From JANQEU01 sp965242805 (GTDB lineage Bacteria > Bacteroidota > Bacteroidia > Cytophagales > Cyclobacteriaceae), in contig CBDETD010000002.1 in the NCBI GenBank assembly GCA_965242805.1, positions 4,898,001-4,962,000 on the forward strand: a stretch of DNA of 64,000 bases, given 5' to 3'. A program made the translations under genes and the position numbers. This document shows, one piece after another, positions 1-8,690 of the stretch; position 1 is the stretch's first letter; each line of letters opens with the position of its first letter. The notes under the pieces are model-generated. The model had not been told where the DNA came from. It was given only the letters and a program-made list of their open reading frames with translations, and made no database searches.

Positions 1-1926
1 ACCGAATGGAAGGTCAGGGAACATGGATGACCAGATAACTTCTAATTCCTCGTAGCTAGTGTTTATAGTTTTTTCTGTTGTGCGCATTGCAAGATATCGG
101 TACTGATCTTCCTGACCTATTCTCAGGAAGACGGGTTGAATCTCATTCCAAAAACTGAAATAGTGAAAATCCTTGATTACTCCTATCACCTTGTATTGTA
201 AACTATCGTACCGGAATGTTTGCCCGAGTGGATCATCCCACCCTAGATTTTTAGCGAAGGTTTCATTGATTAAAACCGAATTCCTATCAGATTCATAGTC
301 TTCATAAAAGTCCCTTCCTTCCAGAACTTCCAGCTCCATGGTATTCACGTAATTGGCATCCACATCCATTCGTCTGCTTTCCAGTTTCCGATCAGGTAGA
401 TCAACGATCGAAGACGCGAGTCTTACTCCTAAATGGTGCGATCCTTTGGACGTTGATACAACGTTGGTACTCTGATCCAGTCTGTTTTTCAGCTGATCCA
501 GATCATCAGAGTCGTCCAATCTTACCATTATCGTGGAGGACTGATTATATCCCCACGGTCTCTCCAGTTGATATTCTGTGTTCAATGTAAACATCACCCC
601 GCATATGACACTGATACACGCAATCACAAATTGTATGCTTAGAAAAACCTTTGACAAAAGGTTTTTTCGGCCGAAAGTGAGTTTTCCTTTTAGGATGGAA
701 ACTACCTGGAAATTTGAAATATACATAGCCGGATATGCGCCTGAAGCGATTGCGGTGATTAAGAGTAACCCAATTAAAAAGATGTAAAAATCAATTTCCA
801 AGACATCAATTCCCATGTTGATGGCAAAGAGATTGTTTAATCCCGGAAGGAAAAATGTTGTACCCAGAATAAATCCAAGTATTAGTGCCAGAAACGACAG
901 CAGTATATTTTCAACCATAAATTGTAGTATGAGCCTACTTCTATTGGCTCCAATGACCTTTCGTATCCCAATTTCTTTGAGCCTTTTTACGGCTGAGGAT
1001 ATGGCAATATTTAGGTAATTGAGACAGGCAAGGACGATCATCAAAGAGGCGATGATGGAAAGGATAATATGCCCCTCGACATCAGCTTGCCTCGAGATAT
1101 CCCAACGAATGTCTTTAGAATTATCATATATGGTTGAAACCGGTTCGAATCCAAAACCCGTAATTTGCCAGTCCTTTTGAGCTGAATTATTGATTTCAAT
1201 ATACTGATTCATTTTTTCCGCAATACCTGCAATATTTTGGGGGTCCTCCAGCATAATAAAAGTTCCTGAAATGTTCTCAGACCAATCTGAAGCTTTGAAT
1301 TCGGGATCGGCTAATTCCAACAGATCGTAATGTGTCAGAAACTCAAAATAGAAGCTTGTACTCATTTCATCAATGCTCACTACAGCGGTGACTGTAAGGG
1401 GAATATTTTCACTGCCGCTGAATCTGACATTGATCGTTTGACCAATAGGATTAGCGTCCCCAAAGTATTTCTTAGCCATTTTCTCGTGGATAATTATGCT
1501 ATTACGATCCTCCAATAGGGAGCCACTTTGGGATACTACATCGAAATCAAACATTTCAAGGAATGAAGGATCGACCATTCGGGTCCATTCCTGGAAGACA
1601 TTCTGACCTTTTTTTACCACAACATTCCGATCTTCAATACGGGTCATGTGTGTGATTTGCGCAAAATCTTCCTTCATACTCAATCCAACAGGTCGTGGAG
1701 ATATTCCGTACCATTCTGGCTGACCATCACGGTCCACCATAGATTTCAACATGAATATCCTATTAGCATTTGAATGCTGATCTTCCATCCCGAATTCGAT
1801 GGATAGATAAGCATATACTACCATACAGCATCCAATTGCAGCTGCAAGGCCCAAAACGTTTATTATTGATGATAACGGATTCTTGATTAGGTTACGGAAG
1901 GCGATTTTGAGGTAGTTTCGAAACAT
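1..1926 (-). CDS. ABC transporter permease, FtsX/MacB type (C-terminus cut off by window edge)
   Basis: The minus frame is open from an ATG at 1926 through 642 codons to the window edge, so the last part is missing. The product starts MFRNYLKIAFRNLIKNPLSS, the usual opening of Bacteroidota FtsX-like permeases, followed by a first membrane helix (about residues 18-40), a long periplasmic MacB-PCD-like domain, and an FtsX domain with the motif EIGIRKVIGANRSRL near residue 320. A second periplasmic domain follows, and the protein stops in it before the final helices. These proteins work with a LolD/MacB-like ATPase in lipoprotein or peptide export or in envelope mechanotransmission; no substrate can be read here. 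It is a homologue of the permease at 42492-45128 but lacks that protein's N-terminal prefix. It is divergent from the dipeptidase operon, with 158 bases between them and no obvious operator. Confidence 0.9.
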   Translation of the reverse strand, partial: MFRNYLKIAFRNLIKNPLSSIINVLGLAAAIGCCMVVYAYLSIEFGMEDQHSNANRIFMLKSMVDRDGQPEWYGISPRPVGLSMKEDFAQITHMTRIEDRNVVVKKGQNVFQEWTRMVDPSFLEMFDFDVVSQSGSLLEDRNSIIIHEKMAKKYFGDANPIGQTINVRFSGSENIPLTVTAVVSIDEMSTSFYFEFLTHYDLLELADPEFKASDWSENISGTFIMLEDPQNIAGIAEKMNQYIEINNSAQKDWQITGFGFEPVSTIYDNSKDIRWDISRQADVEGHIILSIIASLMIVLACLNYLNIAISSAVKRLKEIGIRKVIGANRSRLILQFMVENILLSFLALILGFILGTTFFLPGLNNLFAINMGIDVLEIDFYIFLIGLLLITAIASGAYPAMYISNFQVVSILKGKLTFGRKNLLSKVFLSIQFVIACISVICGVMFTLNTEYQLERPWGYNQSSTIMVRLDDSDDLDQLKNRLDQSTNVVSTSKGSHHLGVRLASSIVDLPDRKLESRRMDVDANYVNTMELEVLEGRDFYEDYESDRNSVLINETFAKNLGWDDPLGQTFRYDSLQYKVIGVIKDFHYFSFWNEIQPVFLRIGQEDQYRYLAMRTTEKTINTSYEELEVIWSSMFPDLPFG

Positions 1927-2084
1927 TTTATTTTGAGTTTGAATATAAGATGCAACCCCGACCTCAAATGTTGCAGCTAGTTTGGATTTTTGTTTTGACC
2001 CTATCGTGTAAGGTATGGCATCACTAGTAAAATACAGTATCTGATTCTACATGATTTATTGTAACATTCATCAAAAATCGAAAA

Positions 2085-3299
2085 ATGAGTCTCATTAAAA
2101 ATTACAGTGGGTATAAGTCTTTCCAATATCTGGAAAGGGACATCGATTACAAGTATTTTGAAATGGCTCCGGAAGTTGATCGTGTCTCCTCGACGAAAGT
2201 GGAACTTAATGGAGAACAAGAAGATCTTGTGGATAAAATCCTTAAAGATGAGATTTTGATCAGCGTTCATGAACATGTTGGGGTATTTCCAAAAGACATT
2301 ATGGAAACTCCCAATTATGTAAAAGAGGGGAGGATGGTAACGGCTTTCGAGGGACTTTCCAAAAGTCATTGGGACTGCGTATTTGACAACCTAATGGATG
2401 GTATATGTCAGATACATTCAAAGGGGGGCTGGAAGTGGAGTGAGGTAATTCACGATCTGGGAATGAGATTGTGCGACATAGCACACCAGGATTTTATTAT
2501 CCATTGCAAAACAGTAGAGGACATAATCAAGGCTCATAAGGAGGGAAAGATTGCCTGGGTTGCAGTTATGGAGGGTGCCATGATGATTGAGAATGAACTG
2601 GACAGAATTGACCTCTTATATGGATTTGGTGTACGATCCTTAGGAATTACGTACAGTGAATCCAATGCATTGGGTTCCGGATTGAAGGAAGATACTGATG
2701 GTGGCCTAACGAAATTTGGGAAAAGGGCAGTGGAACGAATGAATAAAGTTGGGATGTTGATCGATTGTTCACATACAGGAGATCTGACCGCCTTAGATAC
2801 TATCAAACACAGTTCTAAACCTATCATACTTAGTCATATTGGTGCGAAGTCACTGTGGGATACTAAAAGACTAGCTCCGGATGACGTTTTGAAAGCGTGC
2901 GCGGATAAGGGAGGTGTTATTGGGGTTGAGGCTGCTCCTCATACCACCTTGACCCCGTCCAAACGAAAACATAATTTGGACGCAGTGATGGAGCATTTTG
3001 AATATATCAAGGATCTGGTTGGAATTGATCATGTCACCTTTGGTCCGGATACGCTGTATGGTGATCATGTCGGACTACATAAAGCCTATACTGCGGCATT
3101 GTCATTGAAGGAATCAAAAGGAGAAGATCGACCAGGAATGGAGTTTGAACCTGTTCCGTATGTCGATGGCCTCGAAAATCCAACCGAGGGATCCTTTAAT
3201 ATCGTAAGATGGTTAGTGAAGCATGGTTACAATCAAAATGATATTTCCAAGGTCATGGGTAAGAATACGTTGCGCCTCCTCAAAGAGGTTTGGGCATGA
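2085..3299 (+). CDS. Membrane dipeptidase-like metallopeptidase (peptidase family M19)
   Basis: This 404-residue protein has the renal-dipeptidase (M19) TIM-barrel layout. Likely zinc ligands are the HEH pair (H62, H64), E163 in AVMEGAM, H230 in DCSHT and H251 in LSHIGAKSL. The family normally has H-x-D at the first site; here it is H-x-H, so metal binding at that site may differ. The family hydrolyses dipeptides, sometimes with D-residues at the C-terminal side. There is no signal peptide, so it is probably cytoplasmic. Its stop codon overlaps the ATG of the next gene (ATGA at 3296-3299), and the operon ends in a sodium symporter. A role in processing imported peptides or amino-acid conjugates is therefore an inference. 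Confidence 0.87.
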   Translation: MSLIKNYSGYKSFQYLERDIDYKYFEMAPEVDRVSSTKVELNGEQEDLVDKILKDEILISVHEHVGVFPKDIMETPNYVKEGRMVTAFEGLSKSHWDCVFDNLMDGICQIHSKGGWKWSEVIHDLGMRLCDIAHQDFIIHCKTVEDIIKAHKEGKIAWVAVMEGAMMIENELDRIDLLYGFGVRSLGITYSESNALGSGLKEDTDGGLTKFGKRAVERMNKVGMLIDCSHTGDLTALDTIKHSSKPIILSHIGAKSLWDTKRLAPDDVLKACADKGGVIGVEAAPHTTLTPSKRKHNLDAVMEHFEYIKDLVGIDHVTFGPDTLYGDHVGLHKAYTAALSLKESKGEDRPGMEFEPVPYVDGLENPTEGSFNIVRWLVKHGYNQNDISKVMGKNTLRLLKEVWA

Positions 3300-3949
3300 G
3301 ATCTATTGTTTCAGCTTTCATTCTACTAACTCATTTTAATGGATTATTTGGTCAGGTTGCCATTGAGGGAGTGGAAGTGAGCTTGAAGATTAACGGAAAG
3401 CAATTCTCGATTACAGAAATCATAACACTCCATGATTTTGAAGGTGAGGAGGTTCAATTTCAATCAATAAAGACCATGAGTTCCTCAATCGATAATCTTT
3501 CATTTATTAACGCAGAGATCCAGCCCGTTGAATCTTCTGAGATCCCGGGAATTTTAGAATGGCAACTTACTTCGGAGATGTTGACTGAAAAATTGACCAT
3601 TCAATATGATGGCGAGATAAATCTGAAAAAGGTACAAATTCCATTGATATACCCTCTTTTAAAACCTAAGGTGAATCCGAAATCTGATCTTTTTAAGCTG
3701 GATATCGAGATATCAGGTGAGACTGATTATGATTTGAAATTTCCTTCAAGTTATTCCAGTTACGATTCAAATGAAGGTCTCACTGGTTACAAAAGTGACC
3801 TTTCGGTGGTACCCTCAATGGTAATATTATCAAGTGAGGAAAGAAGTTTGTTTTCTTTTTCCAACTCCATGGACTATTTGACCTTTTTGATATTTGTATT
3901 GGTTGGAATAATGATTTGGAGATACAGGCACAGGTTAAAATATGGATAA
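3296..3949 (+). CDS. Secreted protein with C-terminal membrane anchor, function unknown
   Basis: I do not recognise the family. I chose the ATG at 3296, which overlaps the upstream stop, over an in-frame TTG at 3290. The 217-residue product has an N-terminal signal (RSIVSAFILLTHFNGLFGQ), a beta-rich domain of about 165 residues without cysteines, and one C-terminal helix (about residues 190-208) followed by a basic RYRHRLKYG tail. It would therefore be periplasmic and tethered to the inner membrane. The gene overlaps the next micro-ORF by 8 bases. The tight packing between dipeptidase and symporter suggests a part in the same uptake unit, perhaps substrate capture; this is inference only. Confidence 0.75.
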   Translation: MRSIVSAFILLTHFNGLFGQVAIEGVEVSLKINGKQFSITEIITLHDFEGEEVQFQSIKTMSSSIDNLSFINAEIQPVESSEIPGILEWQLTSEMLTEKLTIQYDGEINLKKVQIPLIYPLLKPKVNPKSDLFKLDIEISGETDYDLKFPSSYSSYDSNEGLTGYKSDLSVVPSMVILSSEERSLFSFSNSMDYLTFLIFVLVGIMIWRYRHRLKYG

Positions 3950-4037
3950 GTTCATTTTTTGGGGATTGTTTCTGGTGCTTGGGATGATAGTCATCGGATA
4001 TATTATCTGGATGTATTACACTGAGCGAAAGTCATGA
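3942..4037 (+). CDS. 31-residue single-helix membrane micropeptide, candidate symporter accessory subunit
   Basis: An ATG at 3942 opens 31 codons ending with TGA at 4035-4037. The start lies inside the previous gene, whose TAA is at 3947-3949, and the stop overlaps the symporter ATG (ATGA, 4034-4037). The peptide is one long hydrophobic helix between MDKFIFWG and a charged YYTERKS tail. Short one-helix proteins encoded directly before sodium:solute symporters are known in bacteria and are annotated as small accessory proteins; whether this one belongs to the same family I cannot show. Placement with overlaps on both sides argues strongly for translation and for a role with the symporter. Confidence 0.7.
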   Translation: MDKFIFWGLFLVLGMIVIGYIIWMYYTERKS

Positions 4038-5461
4038 TCAGCATACAGCTAATCATTTTTCTGGGTTATTTCCTGCTAGTGTTTCTAATTGGATGGTTGG
4101 GACTTAGATGGACCAAATCCGAAAAAGACTATTGGATTGCAGGAGGAAAACTAGGATGGGGAATAGGTGGTGCCACAATGGCAGCGACTCATACAAGTGC
4201 CGGTACTTTCATTGGAACTATTGGAGTTATTTATGCTGTAGGTTGGTCATTTACATGGGTATTAATATTTATTCCACTTGCTTATTGGTTTATGGTCGCG
4301 GTATTGGCACCGAGGTTTGCTCATGTAAAGGAACTAACCCTTCCCGGATTCCTGCAACGGAGATATGCTAGCAAGACGACCAGGGGAGTAGGAGCCCTGA
4401 TAATTCTGATAGCTACGGTTATTTATATCCAGGCCCAGATCGTGGCTGGAGGCCTTGTGGCTAATGTTGTTTTTGGAGTTGATCCAAAGATTGGTATGGT
4501 GGTCTTCACAGGGATCCTTTTGATATATACATTGATTGGTGGGATGTTAGCCGTTGCCTATACCGATTTTTTGCAGATGATAATCATGGTAGTCGGTACA
4601 ATGGTTTCAATACCAATTGCTCTGGGTCATTTTAATGGATTGTCCAACTTGATTGCGATGGTCGAATCTGTAAAACCATCAACTTTTGACTGGAGTGGAT
4701 TTCCGATCGTATTAATGATTACCATGGGATTGGCTTTTTTCCTGGGCTCTGTTGCCACGCCGGAGAAAGTAGTAAGATTGTATGCCATGAAAGATATGCG
4801 AACTATTCGCAGGGGGATTCTTTTAACTATTCTGCTTGTGACCGGAATTAACCTCATGGTATTTATATTGGGACTTTCGGCAATGGTACTGTTCCCCCAA
4901 TTGCCAACAGGGGACTTGGCGATGCCTATTTTGGCAAAATCGGTCCTCCCAACATTTATCGGGACCATTATGTTGGCTGCAGTAACCAGTGCGATGATGT
5001 CAACAGTGGATTCCTTACTGTTAGTCGCTGGTAGTGCATTGTCAGAAGATATTTATGAGAACCTTATTCACAAAGATGCCTCCCACACAAGAAGGCTATT
5101 TATCGCCAGGGTTGGAATACTGACTGTAGGGATCATTCCACTTGGATCAGTTTTATTGGGTTTTGCTGAGGGTGAGCTGATCCAGTTTATTGTGGTCTTG
5201 TTTACAGCAATGATGGCTTCTGGATTTTTTGTTCCGGTCGTGGGGGGAGTGATCTGGAAAAGAGCGACCAAACAAGGAGCAATAGCATCTATGGTAGGAG
5301 GAGTGAGTACTACCACTTTGTGGAAAGTATTTGGAGATCCACTGATCTATCCTGTATTACCGGGATTTTTGATTGCTGTTCTGTTTTTCGTGGTCTTTAG
5401 TTTATTCACAAATGCCCCTGATCCCTCATCCTGGAGGCCTTATTTCAGGTCTTCAAAGTGA
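4034..5461 (+). CDS. Sodium:solute symporter (SSS/SLC5 family)
   Basis: The 475-residue product is almost wholly hydrophobic, with about 13 membrane helices. It shows SSS features: the N-terminal DYWIAGGKLGWGIGGATMAA segment (helix TM1-2, sodium site region), YTLIGGMLAVAYTDFLQMII in the middle, and the TSAMMSTVDSLLLVAGSALSEDIY stretch typical of TM8. The substrate cannot be read from sequence; PanF-, PutP- and OpuE-like carriers share these motifs. It is the last gene of the four-gene overlapping operon that starts with an M19 dipeptidase, which suggests an amino-acid- or peptide-derived substrate. No terminator is evident after it. Confidence 0.92.
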   Translation: MISIQLIIFLGYFLLVFLIGWLGLRWTKSEKDYWIAGGKLGWGIGGATMAATHTSAGTFIGTIGVIYAVGWSFTWVLIFIPLAYWFMVAVLAPRFAHVKELTLPGFLQRRYASKTTRGVGALIILIATVIYIQAQIVAGGLVANVVFGVDPKIGMVVFTGILLIYTLIGGMLAVAYTDFLQMIIMVVGTMVSIPIALGHFNGLSNLIAMVESVKPSTFDWSGFPIVLMITMGLAFFLGSVATPEKVVRLYAMKDMRTIRRGILLTILLVTGINLMVFILGLSAMVLFPQLPTGDLAMPILAKSVLPTFIGTIMLAAVTSAMMSTVDSLLLVAGSALSEDIYENLIHKDASHTRRLFIARVGILTVGIIPLGSVLLGFAEGELIQFIVVLFTAMMASGFFVPVVGGVIWKRATKQGAIASMVGGVSTTTLWKVFGDPLIYPVLPGFLIAVLFFVVFSLFTNAPDPSSWRPYFRSSK

Positions 5462-5716
5462 GTGATTGTGTACATTTATTAAACTGAAATGAATCCGTAG
5501 TTGTGATGGTGTAGAGGGAGTTATTAAAGTTTTTCCAAGTAGCAAGTGGACGAGTCCTCCTTAGTCGGTCATGCTGGACTTACTTCAGCATCTACCGACT
5601 GCCCTTTATTTTCAACACGTCCTGACGATAAATGTCCTGTGCTGGTATATCAATTGTCATTGTGTGTCATTCAATGCTTGGCGTACTTAGTTCTTCAAAA
5701 CTCAAAGGCTACGATT

Positions 5717-6490
5717 ATGGAAATAAATGGATTAAATATTTGTGATATCACTCCGGAAAACGTTGATGAAAAGGGCGTGTTCTGTATCAAGAACAAAAAG
5801 GCGCAGGGTTACGATGACAAGGTCAGTTGGTTTAAAGACAAATCAAATGAAGGACTTAAGATCAAAGTGGTTGAAGATGAAAATGGAATCCAACTAGGTT
5901 TCGTTGAATTCACAAAGGCTGAGAACGCATGGCGTCCAGTTGAGGCAGATAATTATTATTTCATTCATTGCATTGTAGTTTTCAAAAAAGAGCACCGAAA
6001 TAAAAACATTGGTTCGGCTCTACTAATGGCTTGCGAAGCTGAAGCCAGGGAAAATGGAAAGTACGGATTATGTACGATGACTAGTAATGGACCATGGATC
6101 GCTGACATGAATTTGTATGTCAGGAATGGATTTGTGGTGTCTGATCATTTGGATAGATTCGAACTGATGTATAAATCATTTGATCCTTATAACCCTATTC
6201 CCAGGTTTTACAATTGGACGGAAGAACAGAAAGATTATGAAGGCTGGCATCTGGTCTACGCGGATCAATGTCCATGGCATGAGAAGTCAGTCACAGACCT
6301 AAAGAAAGTTGCGTTTGATAATGATATCAACCTGATGGTCCATAAATTCCAATCACCTCAGGAAGCGAAGAAAGCACCATCTGGATATGGTACTTTTAGT
6401 TTACTACATGACGGTAAGCTTCTAGCGGATCACTACATTAGTGCAACCAGATTCAAAAATATTATCAAAAAGGAACTTCTGAGAAGTTAG
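5717..6490 (+). CDS. GNAT N-acetyltransferase with C-terminal YoaP-like domain
   Basis: I start the gene at the ATG at 5717 (MEINGLNICDITPENV); the open frame runs back to 5546, but the extra residues look non-coding. The 257-residue protein has a GNAT fold with the acetyl-CoA loop EHRNKNIGSALLMACEAEA at about residues 93-112. A separate C-terminal domain (from about 175) has the CPWHEKSV motif seen in the YoaP family of two-domain acetyltransferases. The acyl acceptor is unknown. The gene stands alone on the plus strand and faces yidD, with a 13-bp hairpin between them. Confidence 0.82.
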   Translation: MEINGLNICDITPENVDEKGVFCIKNKKAQGYDDKVSWFKDKSNEGLKIKVVEDENGIQLGFVEFTKAENAWRPVEADNYYFIHCIVVFKKEHRNKNIGSALLMACEAEARENGKYGLCTMTSNGPWIADMNLYVRNGFVVSDHLDRFELMYKSFDPYNPIPRFYNWTEEQKDYEGWHLVYADQCPWHEKSVTDLKKVAFDNDINLMVHKFQSPQEAKKAPSGYGTFSLLHDGKLLADHYISATRFKNIIKKELLRS

Positions 6491-6500
6491 ATGCTCAATT

Positions 6501-6531
6501 CACAGACTCTGAAATAAATTCAGAGTTTGTG
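6501..6531. terminator. 13-bp hairpin between convergent genes
   Basis: Bases 6501-6513 pair with 6519-6531 (one G-T pair) around the loop ATAAA, directly after the GNAT stop codon. There is no U-tract on the plus side, so it is not a classic intrinsic terminator. It may still stop or protect transcript ends from either convergent gene. Confidence 0.45.
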
Positions 6532-6608
6532 AAAAGAGGGATTTATGATAAACTCTATGAAATGAAGTGGGATTTATGGGGTTTTTGAGTTAACCAATAT
6601 TCCTGAAG

Positions 6609-6845
6609 TTAGCGTTCCTTTCTTTTAGGGACCGGATCTTCTCCATGACCACCCCAGGGGTGACATGTACTTAGACGTTTAAGTCCTAACCAGATCCCTT
6701 TTATGGGACCCCATTCTTCGATAGCCTCTATCATGTATTGAGAGCATGTCGGTTGATATCTGCATGAGTTTGGTAAGTATGGAGATAGGACGTACTGATA
6801 GATCCTTACTGGTAAAATGAAAATGTATTTGATGATCTTTAGCAC
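6609..6845 (-). CDS. yidD: Membrane protein insertion efficiency factor YidD
   Basis: The 78-residue product has the full YidD signature: an amphipathic hydrophobic start, YQYVLSPYLPNSCRYQPTCS, the YMIEAIEEWGPIKGIWLGLKR block, and the C-terminal CHPWGGHGEDPVP. Length is typical (70-90). YidD sits at the inner face of the membrane and helps YidC insert membrane proteins. It is not beside rnpA, rpmH or yidC here, as is common in Bacteroidota. It follows the unknown membrane protein gene (6878-7726) after 32 bases and may be cotranscribed with it. Confidence 0.95.
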   Translation of the reverse strand: MLKIIKYIFILPVRIYQYVLSPYLPNSCRYQPTCSQYMIEAIEEWGPIKGIWLGLKRLSTCHPWGGHGEDPVPKRKER

Positions 6846-6877
6846 GTCCTATTGTCTTTACAAAAATACGCTAATTA

Positions 6878-7726
6878 CTATTTTCCCCTCGTTAAAAGTA
6901 CAGTCACCAATACTCCCCATATAAAATTGGAGGAAGCAGTTTCAACTGCATGAAAGGCTCTTACGGTATCAGGCATTATCGTATTTGGAATGAGGTGTTG
7001 AGCGTTCATTAGTATGGCGAATAAACCACCAAGGATCAATGCCGCGTGGCTTCTCGATCCATTGTATGAACTGAGAAATATGTATCCCAGTCCCAGCCAT
7101 ATTGGTCCTCGTGCAATTTGGAAAAGGTACAGTTTGCTTTCGAAAACATTCCTTTTCATCATTGTCCAAAATGAATCAAGTTGTGCGGAGTCGGAGTAGT
7201 AGATACGGACTGCTTCAGACTGCCAGGCTACATAGTATCCAAAAGTGAAGTAGAGGAGAGGGTAGGCAATCACTATGAGAATGAGAACATTGATTACTAA
7301 TGACCTGTGCTCTTTCCATTCATAGAGTTTTGGAGTGACACAGCTTTTATAGGTGAAGAGGGTCAGTAGCCCATAGGCAATTGAAAGTAATAATCCCGAG
7401 AATGCCACGGACAATATCTGGGGTTTGGTCATAATTTCTGGATCTATAAAGTACCAACTTTCAACCTGTGAAAGAAAGAACTGGACACCGAACATCAATC
7501 CTGAGGTTGTGAGAAATTTCCTCCAACCTGTCAAATCCGTCCTTGTAAGATAAAGATGAAGTATTGTGGCATTCAATAAGCAGGCCATCCACATGAGGAG
7601 GAGCGCACTTTCATTTCCCTCGTCATTAAAATTCACATTAAAGAGAGTTAATGATATCATAGATGCCAAAATCCATATCACCAAAATGAACAATGAATGG
7701 CTAAAGATTTTTAGGATAGTTTTCAT
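6878..7726 (-). CDS. Polytopic membrane protein, function unknown, coupled to MarR regulator
   Basis: I do not recognise this family. The 282-residue protein has seven to eight predicted helices (for example about 8-28, 40-60, 75-95, 105-125, 148-170, 230-245, 260-280) and few charged residues in between. Its ATG overlaps the stop codon of the MarR-family gene by 4 bases (7723-7726), so the two are translated together. MarR regulators are often linked to genes for exporters or membrane stress proteins that they control. That makes this protein the most likely target of the adjacent regulator; its actual activity is unknown. Confidence 0.7.
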   Translation of the reverse strand: MKTILKIFSHSLFILVIWILASMISLTLFNVNFNDEGNESALLLMWMACLLNATILHLYLTRTDLTGWRKFLTTSGLMFGVQFFLSQVESWYFIDPEIMTKPQILSVAFSGLLLSIAYGLLTLFTYKSCVTPKLYEWKEHRSLVINVLILIVIAYPLLYFTFGYYVAWQSEAVRIYYSDSAQLDSFWTMMKRNVFESKLYLFQIARGPIWLGLGYIFLSSYNGSRSHAALILGGLFAILMNAQHLIPNTIMPDTVRAFHAVETASSNFIWGVLVTVLLTRGK

Positions 7727-8166
7727 GATCTGTCTTTTATGTTTTTGACTATTTTCTGAAGTACTTTAATTGTCGTTTTCAACTCAAATTCATCGATATC
7801 ATTCAATGCGGACATATACATTTGCCCGCCGAGCATGACTAACTCCTTTTGTATTTTTTTACCGGTTTCAGTAAGTGTTATGATCTTTTCTCTTTTGTCC
7901 TTTTCACTCTCCGATCGGACAATGAGGTCTTTTTGTATCATGCCGGATACAACTCGACTCACTGTTGTCTTGTCACGTTCTATTTGCAGTGAGATCTCTT
8001 GCTGTGAAACTCCGTCCTGATAAAAGAGCATTGCCAGAATGGAGAATTGCTCTCCAGTAATATCATAACCGGCATTTCTGAAAGTTTGGTTAAGTCCATT
8101 ACCAAAGAACCGTGTGATCCGACCGATCTGGTAGATAATATTGTCGTCAAAACCTGTAGGTATCAT
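7723..8166 (-). CDS. MarR-family transcriptional regulator
   Basis: The 147-residue protein fits the MarR winged-helix fold. It has a dimerisation helix at the N-terminus, recognition helix region QEISLQIERDKTTVSRVVSGMIQKDLI (about residues 57-83), and a wing with SEKDKREKIITLTETGK. MarR proteins bind palindromes as dimers and are released by small aromatic or oxidising ligands. Two near-identical palindromes lie just upstream of its start (8172-8189 and 8210-8226), which points to autoregulation of the MarR/membrane-protein operon. Confidence 0.92.
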   Translation of the reverse strand: MIPTGFDDNIIYQIGRITRFFGNGLNQTFRNAGYDITGEQFSILAMLFYQDGVSQQEISLQIERDKTTVSRVVSGMIQKDLIVRSESEKDKREKIITLTETGKKIQKELVMLGGQMYMSALNDIDEFELKTTIKVLQKIVKNIKDRS

Positions 8167-8171
8167 ATAAA

Positions 8172-8226
8172 TAGTAGTATATACAACTAATACGAAATTT
8201 ATAAATTAAAGTTGTATATGCAACTA
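8172..8226. promoter_or_regulatory. Two palindromic MarR operator candidates
   Basis: Site 1 (8172-8189) reads TAGTAGTATATACAACTA and site 2 (8210-8225) reads AGTTGTATATGCAACT. On opposite strands both give the core AGTTGTATAT. Each is an inverted repeat of MarR-operator size, and together they fill the gap between the regulator's start and the upstream thioredoxin gene, where the promoter must lie. Confidence 0.65.
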
Positions 8227-8240
8227 AATAATAAATTTTT

Positions 8241-8690
8241 TTATTCGATCTTCCTTAGTAATTCCTTTTTACTCATGAATCCCACCCAGAGGTTTTCAGG
8301 TTGAAAGGTATCCGAGAGCAGAACAGTTGTCGGGAAATTTAGTTTCCCCTTTGTACTTCCTAACATATAAGCAAGCTCATGATATCCGGACTTTGAGCCA
8401 GTTGATTTGAACCCATAGGTCTTATTCAAAAACCGAATGTTCTTTTTGTCTTCTGCATTTATGCGGACAGTATAATAGGATCGATTCATCAGTTGAATGA
8501 CCTCCGGATCTTTAAAAGTGGTGTTATCCTGCATAGCACAATACTTACACCAGTCCGTATGAATGAAAACTAGCACAGGTCTTGGTTCCGATCTCATTTT
8601 GGATTCAAGATCCTCGATGTCTACCCAATTTATGGTTTGTCCGAATCCAACATTTACCGAAAGGAGAATCAATAGTCCTATTGTTTTCAT
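8241..8690 (-). CDS. Periplasmic thioredoxin-like protein (CKYC active site)
   Basis: The 149-residue product has a signal peptide (MKTIGLLILLSVNVGFGQ) and a thioredoxin fold with the redox motif HTDWCKYCAMQ near residues 45-55 and the cis-proline region NFPTTVLLSD. It resembles the DUF255/SoxW-type group. Its ATG overlaps the stop of the TonB receptor gene by 4 bases (8687-8690), so the two products are made together. A role in reducing or maturing the receptor, or its cysteine-containing plug, is possible (inference). The receptor plug has an unusual NCNVC motif. Confidence 0.85.
   Translation of the reverse strand: MKTIGLLILLSVNVGFGQTINWVDIEDLESKMRSEPRPVLVFIHTDWCKYCAMQDNTTFKDPEVIQLMNRSYYTVRINAEDKKNIRFLNKTYGFKSTGSKSGYHELAYMLGSTKGKLNFPTTVLLSDTFQPENLWVGFMSKKELLRKIE

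Noticed and set aside
1..1926. Possible frameshift or pseudogene at the window start
   Set aside because: The frame stays open through all 642 codons with family motifs in order; only the window edge cuts it.
5546..5716. N-terminal extension of the GNAT gene
   Set aside because: The 57 codons before the ATG at 5717 have poor coding character and would add a cysteine-rich hydrophobic start unlike the family; the ATG at 5717 fits better.
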